Shown one piece after another: positions 57,714 to 64,000 of a DNA stretch of 64,000 nt. Below the pieces are notes generated by a model, which worked only from the letters and a program-made list of their open reading frames with translations, did not search any database and was not told where the DNA came from. The stretch covers positions 7,313,910 to 7,377,909 of the forward strand of contig NW_027248277.1 in the NCBI RefSeq assembly GCF_041260155.1. Reading direction: 5' to 3'. The position numbers and the translations under genes are program-made. Each line of letters starts with the position of its first letter. Position 1 is the stretch's first letter. This DNA is from Ptychodera flava (Eukaryota > Hemichordata > Enteropneusta > Ptychoderidae).

Positions 57714-58132
57714 ACTTATGGATTTCTAACTTCGTCATTACCAGTCCGAGCCCTTTGAATATCACTTATTCACCGACTGTGCCGATAAAGATAACATTTG
57801 ATGTGGAAGTTGAAAACCACGGCAGCTGCTGTCCACAGGAAATCATGGGTTTGATCGTGTACTTCAGGGGCCGTGATAGGATAGATGACCCTGTTGCTGT
57901 GAGAGATACCCCTTCATATCCATGGCCTACTCCTTGCGGCGATCACTGGTACCATGGCTTAACTGCAGCTTTACAACCTGACGTCCAATACTGTAACAGC
58001 AGCCACTACGATAGTCTCTGTGTGAGAATCCTGGAGGACAAGGACTGCTGTCAAAGTACTGGTTGTAAAGCAGAGGAAAACTGTCCCCCCCCCCCCTGGA
58101 TGAAAATGGCGCAGGAAAAATCAACTGTAAAG
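57714..58132 (+). CDS. Eight-cysteine domain D3 (one apparent frame break)
   Basis: After TTTCAACAG it encodes '(D)LWISNFVITSPSPLNITY', 'KITFDVEVENHGSCC', 'GLIVYFRGRD', 'LQPDVQYC', 'LCVRIL', 'KDCCQSTGC' and 'EENC', then a C12 run at 58085-58096. In the literal frame the conserved end is lost. One added C gives 'LDENGAGKINCKG', which restores the final Cys-x-Gly of D1/D2 and the phase-1 end at G|GTAATC. The exon is 419 nt, against 417 and 423 for D1 and D2. A single homopolymer error is the simplest reading. Confidence 0.8.
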
Positions 58133-60814
58133 GTAATCGAATTTTAACCACGAGTATCAAGTATTTAAGAGTGTAGTTTTTACTTTCTTTGATTTAATTC
58201 TTCATTTGAAGAATGATGGTTTGATGTACCAGTCACTTTGCTGACATGTTACTCGACTTTTTTGCGATTGTCCTTATGATCAAAAATCATAGCTGATATA
58301 AATCTGCTTCAGGCTCTGTTTGGGAAACAAATCTTTTGATTGACAGTGTAGCGTGACTGCCACACATATACCTGTTACCAGTTTATTGAAAAGCCATAAT
58401 CTGGCCAAAGCTTTGGCTACCTTGGAAGGTCTTTATTGGGTTTACATAGAACTAATGAAATGTATTTGTGTACTTATACACCTTAATTACGTTGATGTAA
58501 TTCTTTACAGGATACGCTGAGGGCTCAACACCAACTACCATGACAGATGCCTCACCGACGGAGGAATTTCAAGGTAGATTACTGTATAAAGATCGTGTTC
58601 TGCATTGAATTTACATTAAATAATAACAGTTAATAACGTCGTACAAAGGCAACCAAATTATTTTGCGGTTAGCTATTTTTAGTGCGAGCATTTTGTTGAT
58701 AGCAACAATGGGCTGGACTGTCGATATTTGAAATCACTTCATATGCGCTCTTTTGGCGGTCTGTTCGTGGACAATTCGATAAAAATATTTGCTCTCAAGG
58801 TTTCGTATTCGAGTTGCATCTGTCTCTTTTTAAAAAAAGTTTCTAGTTATTAACAGCCGGAAAGCTGAATCGAGGTTTCACATAAAATGTGGTCCTTGTC
58901 AAATACATCGCCAGTACATCTTAATTTTGATCCGTGACGGAAAAGCTGGAGACCTCAATATCGCACGTTGTCGTGCTGTTGTGGGATATTTGCCCTTTCG
59001 ACAATTTAAGGACTTTTTAAGATCAAAAAAAGATATTCACTAGAAAGATTCTCTCTTCGTTTGATCAATAGCCATAAATATTACGACTGTAAGATCTGTA
59101 GGTTCAGCATGTTTAAATTTATTCGGAGGCTGCGAGGAAATACTTTCTAATAGCGATAAATGTCTTACAATTGTTTCCAATAGCATATTTATCATTTTAG
59201 TCTACTCTTTACATTATAATATGGGAAATACCGGGATTTTAAACTGGCCATTCTGCGTCACTACAACCAGCGTCGATATCATCAATTTTTGAGCTTCGGA
59301 CCTCTGCGTCGATCGTCGATGTGCTCGTCATTTTAGACAAGCGACATACAGTTTCCACTGCAAAGTTGAAGGGGTCAAAAGCTACCTCCACCCGCACGCT
59401 GAGCCTCAAAAAAGTCGTGTAATGAAATCAATAATTATCATAGACTACGACTACAGTAACCTCAACAACGAAATCACAAGAGTGTAAGCTTGTATATTGA
59501 TTTTAAGGAATGACCGGGAAGATTTTTCGGAAACAACAAACATAACCGTCGATTCCGTTAGCATCATTGCAACATGGTCGGGCACGAAGTTACAAAGTGT
59601 TCGCGTCGTTGAGTTTCATTATATTTTTGTTCTCGAATAACAGCATAACTTTTTCTACGTTAAATTTCTTGGCCTATGCTATCTTTCAAATTGTGTAGAA
59701 GTTAGAGAAAGGTTCGTATAGTATGAAGTCTTCCGGTAATTGTTCGACAAGACTTAAGCTATGGTTTATTTATATTATTCCAAAAGTAGTTCAAAAGTTT
59801 AAACGCAGAATTGTTAAAATTTATAACGCCTTTAATTTTACAAAAACTAATTAAGTCAATGCTTGTGCATGTAATCAGTGTATTATTCACCAATGTTTTT
59901 CATCGTTCACATCGGGAAATACTCGTAACGTTATAACCGTTTCACAGTTCGTGTTCTACTCGTGGTGATTAGGTCATTGCGTCCCTCGTATTTTCCTTCG
60001 CCGAAGAAAAATAATGTTGGGGAATAATATCTTTACCCAAAAGTTTGAAACATTCTGATATTGCGTGTCTGTGTCCATGTAATCATTTGTTGAATTGACT
60101 GTGTTACACTGTTGTGAACTTACTTTATGACTCTACGTGCACCATCATTGATTATTACATGCCTCATATATGGAACGTCACGAGCCCCATAGGATTCAAT
60201 TGTAACTGGTTTGTGACGTAGCCGGCCGCACGTGAACCGGAACTATTTTTAGCACAGACGACAAGCGAGGGATTGAAATGATCAAAGCACACAATTTTTC
60301 ATGAAAGATTAAATCAATTCTTTAATAAATACGCAAGTTTCAAATATTTACACAACGCGTAATACTGAAAAAATGAAATATACTGTGAAAATGCGAATAA
60401 CACTTAACGTTCATGTGCACGTACGTGTGACGTCGGGCAAATGGTCACTTACCCTCGGGCATATAGTCCCATTTTGGGGCTATAATATATAATGTACGAT
60501 TACCCAAATAACATTTTTCGAATCTACTATTATTACAAGAATGTAAATAATGGGTCGTTATCTTGGACTTCAGTTTGGAAGTCACATCGGTGTGAACTGC
60601 AGTCAAACGTGTTGGATTAGTGATCCACTTGATAGAACTATAGCACTGGTTTCTTGTTCGAACCAGATCAAATACAAAAGCACATGCAGTGTATTTGAAA
60701 CAGTATCTTTTCGCTTTTCTTGCAGAATCTGGCGTGCAACACGAAGTTGGTAACATCCTGATGGTGATGGCCGGTATCAGTATTGTTGTTATTATCGTCG
60801 AAGCGAGGGTTTAA
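57714..60814 (+). CDS. Eight-cysteine domain gene, 3' part (D3, linker, hydrophobic tail)
   Basis: Exons are 57714-58132, 58511-58573 and 60726-60814, all joined in phase 1. The product is one eight-cysteine domain, a Thr/Pro/Glu-rich linker, and a C-terminus with about 16 hydrophobic residues followed by 'EARV' and stop. This could be a single-pass membrane anchor with a tiny tail or a GPI-anchor signal. It may be the end of the gene that starts at 17269 (phase fits; 34.5-kb intron holding the minus-strand receptor locus), or a tandem paralogue with its own start at 52287 or 56880. Function unknown; likely extracellular and surface-linked. Confidence 0.65.
58511..58573 (+). CDS. Linker exon, 21 codons
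   Basis: Between TTCTTTACAG and GTAGAT, phase 1-1. Encodes '(G)YAEGSTPTTMTDASPTEE' and 'FQ(G)', likely O-glycosylated stalk (inference). It parallels the 13-residue linker at 19148. Confidence 0.6.
58574..60725 (+). other. Last intron of the domain gene
   Basis: About 2.15 kb with no recognised repeat. Open frames near 60445-60756 overlap the last exon in other registers. Confidence 0.5.
60726..60814 (+). CDS. Terminal exon: hydrophobic C-terminus
   Basis: After TTTTCTTGCAG, phase 1, it encodes '(E)SGVQHEVG' and 'NILMVMAGISIVVIIVEARV' then TAA. The hydrophobic span right at the C-terminus suits a GPI signal or a tail-less membrane anchor. Confidence 0.6.
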
Positions 60815-61015
60815 GAAATTGAGTGATATTCTTGTATTGTTCCAAGTATTGAGAATCAATCAAAAAGAAATTTGCAAAATTACCAGGTTTCTTTAGCTAT
60901 TCCGTCCTTTCATCTTCCTTTGCTGAAATCGCTTCACAAAATATTCTCTTTAATTGTTTATCGATAATTTTTAAAGAAATGTGTTATGACAATCAGTTGA
61001 TTGTTTATCAGTTTC

Positions 61016-61021
61016 AATAAA
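61016..61021 (+). terminator. Poly(A) signal AATAAA (domain gene)
   Basis: AATAAA about 200 bp after the TAA at 60812-60814. Confidence 0.5.
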
Positions 61022-61808
61022 TAATGCTTGCAATATAACTTCGCTCGTTAGCTCGAACTTTAGTTTAAGAAGAACGGTTCACTGGGTTTCCTTATCAACC
61101 CACTTCTGATATCCGTTTAAAGTAAAGAAATACGCTTGGAACGTTCTTCTTCTGGTGGTTTAACGACGTTTAGTCGGCAGCGTTATCGCCTTGATGAAAA
61201 TAGAATAGGTTACGAAGATTTTTGCTAAATTAGTTAACCAGAAAGATATAGTGAAAATGTACGTATATTGATAACGATGAGAGTGGCAGTTTCCCTGTTT
61301 CGCAATTTCGTAAGAAACGAAAGCTTTCACTTTCTTGAGCTACCATATAGAAATTCATGTACCAGCTTGTCGACCGAGTCGTAACTCGCCGAGTCACCCA
61401 ACGAAAATGACAAATTTATCACTGAAGAGTAAGAATCAAATATGCTAAAATCCACAGTTTATGCTGTCAATCAGCCAATGAAAAAATCAGCATCGACTAA
61501 TAATTTAATTGACGATGAACTTAAGAATGAGGCGTTATCAAGGAGGTACGGGAATGGAGTTGAGTTTACCGGTGTTACGTACAGTGACACGGCTCTGTAG
61601 CGTCGACTCCTCGACCTGAGCTGCGGCCTCAACGTGGGTTGAGACGAAGCATCCAAATAATATGTATGACACAAGCGATAGGTAGCTGTATCGAATGAAA
61701 AAGGCACGTTAAATTGCAAATATTAAATATTTCTTTTTCTGCTTTGTTTAATGTTACAGTTTATTGTTTTTGTTCAATTCATAATAACGTCGAAGTTCAA
61801 GGCATGAG
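61022..61808. other. No gene seen
   Basis: Downstream flank of the domain gene; no recognised feature. Confidence 0.5.
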
Positions 61809-61981
61809 GAAAATTCACTGTCGGGCAATTCACCATATTTCCCGTTGCTAGTCCGCCATTGCCACTGCACTGGGGATCCTTCAAGTACAAAAGATTATGA
61901 GAGTGAAAATACACATCTCAATGCAGTGCAATGGCGGACTGGCAACGGAATATACGGAGAATTGCCCGACAGTGAATTTTC
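61809..61981. mobile_element. Foldback MITE, about 172 bp
   Basis: Terminal inverted repeats begin 'AAAATTCACTGTCGGGCAAT' and end 'ATTGCCCGACAGTGAATTTT'. Homology continues through 'TTGCTAGTCCGCCATTGC' against 'GCAATGGCGGACTGGCAA' to arms of about 60 bp and a loop of about 50 bp. No clear target duplication. Confidence 0.85.
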
Positions 61982-63625
61982 GCCTGAATTTGGCATGTGT
62001 CAGTTAAATGGAGTTACCAGAGTAAAGATTTGAACTTTGTTTTTTTGACCGTCCGATGTTACCTTTTTTGAGGGCAGATGTTTTATTGTGTTGGTTTTAG
62101 AGGGGTTTTGGGCTTCTTGCCTGTTTATAATGTCATACCGAGGTTTCGGCTTTCTGCCTCACAGTGTAACGCCCTCTTTTCCTCCCTCCTTTTCCATTTC
62201 CCAGGATTTTAGACGTTTAACTTTAACATTGTAGTAATTAACTTGACCGATAGTAAGCTCACAGTGACCTCCAAGACTACACTGAGTTCCTATGCTTATT
62301 CTTTTGAAGATTGTAGTTTCCTTTTACTCACTAAGACTGTTTACGTTCTCAACCTTGAAGTAACCGTCACTGTCTTGTGTTGAGTGGTGTATTGTTTTAA
62401 CAGATGCTAAACTCATTAGAAATGACCGGAGATTGACGTGACTCAAGCTTCATGATGAAAGAACACTTCATCCTGTTTTGACAATATTTCCTGTCCTTTA
62501 ATATTTTCCGACATATCTGTATTTAATTAAAGTTGTAGGATAAGTCATTCATTGATTATAATATGTAGATTTGGAAACTATTTAAGTTGTACACTTTCTA
62601 GAAATAGATCAGAACGGAGATGAGTTCGGAGAATGGAGCTGCGCTTGTGAAGACTTTGTCGTCTTCGTTGCTGTTTAGTAATAAAGATTGAAGTTGTGCT
62701 TACAACCGACAACTTTGGTGTCAGCTTCAGTTACTGAAAGCATTACGATCCCAGACCGGTACCTCAACCCAGAGATAGTGAAGGTCGAGACGTGACAAAT
62801 GTACTATCCTGGATCGGATTTTCTTTAGGCCTATATGCCTTTCTTTTTTGTTATTCAATATTTAAGGAGTTAGACTAAGGTGCTTTTCAAGGAACTGTTT
62901 ATGTTGTGCCTCCTAAGTTGAATGTAGACTCAGAGAAAAATCGCAGAAACGGCTTTGAAGGCCATTGTTAAGGCCTGTCAATGCATTAATTTCAACTCGT
63001 GCAGCGTGTTTGCTAAAGATAATAAAACAGATTTTTGGAAGGTTCAGCAAAACGGTTGTCATGTGACTATTATGCAAATAACAAATGTTCACTGTACACA
63101 GTCGGATTGCCCAATATCAGGGTTTTCAGAAAATATATACTGTATTGTGGTTTGAAACTTCTACAACTGAGAAAAATAAATATATGAAAGTGTCTCTAAT
63201 GTATGTAGCTACCTTAAGGTAGCTTTCTTTCGACTTTACGACAATTGTATGAAAACTTAAAACCGCATTACCACAACCGAGGGAATAAGATATTGATGCA
63301 GGGCGAGTACGAGGACTTATCCAACATTATCCTTATCCTACATTATCGTTATCCTTCATTCAGGATGAATATAATCTTACATCATTTATCTTTTGTAAAC
63401 ATTGATTGTGTTGGATTTAATGATGAATAGCTCACTCAATAAAACGGAAGAAACAAATGTTGTCAACATCATAAATCGTAAACAAAATTACGATTATCTG
63501 TATTCAGGGGACATCTGAACAAATGAGTGGTCGTGTAAGTGATGTATCACATTACGATCAATGCGTTTTCTCATTTTACTTAATTTCTTTCAAACTTGAT
63601 GAATGAAGCGAATCATTGTATTTAG
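61982..63625. other. No firm gene
   Basis: AT-rich with small frames only; a Cys-containing frame at 62955-63155 lacks a recognisable motif or good splice context. Confidence 0.45.
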
Positions 63626-63806
63626 GGAGGAAATGAGAAGTCTCCGAACAGGCCGACGCGCCGCTGGTAAAGTGGAGACAGAAGGAGCAAAGGAAAAAGC
63701 AGATTTAATATCGGAAGAACTACATAAGAAGGGCATTGTTGGGACGGATGAAATGAGCATAGACTTTCCGATGAAATGTACAAATGGTACAGATTTACAT
63801 TATTAG
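63626..63806 (+). CDS. Possible terminal exon, charged unrecognised tail
   Basis: After 'TGTATTTAG', in phase 2, it encodes 'EEMRSLRTGRRAAGKVETEG' and on to 'MSIDFPMKCTNGTDLHY', then stop. Lys/Glu/Arg-rich, it looks like a cytoplasmic tail or coiled segment. No upstream exon was identified. It could be the 3' end of another gene or of an alternative transcript of the domain gene. Confidence 0.3.
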
Positions 63807-64000
63807 CTTTCATGCGCTTTATGCTTATTCAGGAGTAAAGCCGGCATACTATTTCCACATTTGAAAACGTGAAGAAAGATTTCAATCAGTGTGACTTATG
63901 AAGATATGATGAGTATGGTTCGCAGTTCGCTTCAGTGTTTGATATGGTAAAGGTTACAAATTACAGCGAGATAGATAACTTATATTTAAATAATGGAACA

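Overview
This window is eukaryotic and AT-rich. It has long introns, many microsatellites, tandem-repeat transposon remnants and foldback elements. A NACHT-LRR innate-immune receptor, a GT-B glycosyltransferase-like exon close to it, and repeat types common in marine invertebrates point to an invertebrate deuterostome. A hemichordate or cephalochordate is my best guess, by inference only. No prokaryotic, organellar or rRNA sequence is seen.

Layout, left to right. (1) 2.9-13.9 kb, + strand: a three-exon Golgi carbohydrate sulfotransferase (Sulfotransfer_2, CHST8-14 type) with membrane anchor, stem and catalytic exons. (2) 17.3-23.2 kb, + strand: a signal-peptide gene carrying two copies of an unrecognised ~140-residue, eight-cysteine domain. 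Each copy is one symmetric phase 1-1 exon. (3) 24-30.7 kb: repeat-rich DNA with several foldback palindromes and a repeat bearing nuclear-receptor half-sites. (4) 31.3-51.0 kb, - strand: a NACHT-LRR receptor exon (31.3-34.3 kb), short linker-like exons, a glycosyltransferase-like exon (48.0-49.25 kb) and a promoter near 51.0 kb. These may form one GT-NACHT-LRR gene, but the joins are not proven. (5) 54.1-54.3 kb, - strand: a partial, diverged fourth copy of the eight-cysteine domain. (6) 57.7-60.8 kb, + strand: a third full copy, a linker exon and a hydrophobic C-terminal exon with stop and poly(A) signal. Its phases would let it be the 3' end of the 17-23 kb gene, with the receptor gene nested inside, or it may be a separate paralogue.

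Across the sulfotransferase, the receptor and the third domain, six apparent frameshifts all look like one missing base, at or beside a homopolymer. That pattern suits long-read assembly error better than six independent pseudogenising mutations, so I treat these as intact genes with sequence errors.

The most novel content is the eight-cysteine domain family and the GT-like/NACHT/LRR locus. The repeats include three element families with the same build (tandem core monomers, then a short-period microsatellite, then a terminal hairpin), as in pearl/Helentron-like non-autonomous elements. There is also a foldback element flanked by an exact 13-bp direct repeat and a two-copy TTAA-flanked MITE.
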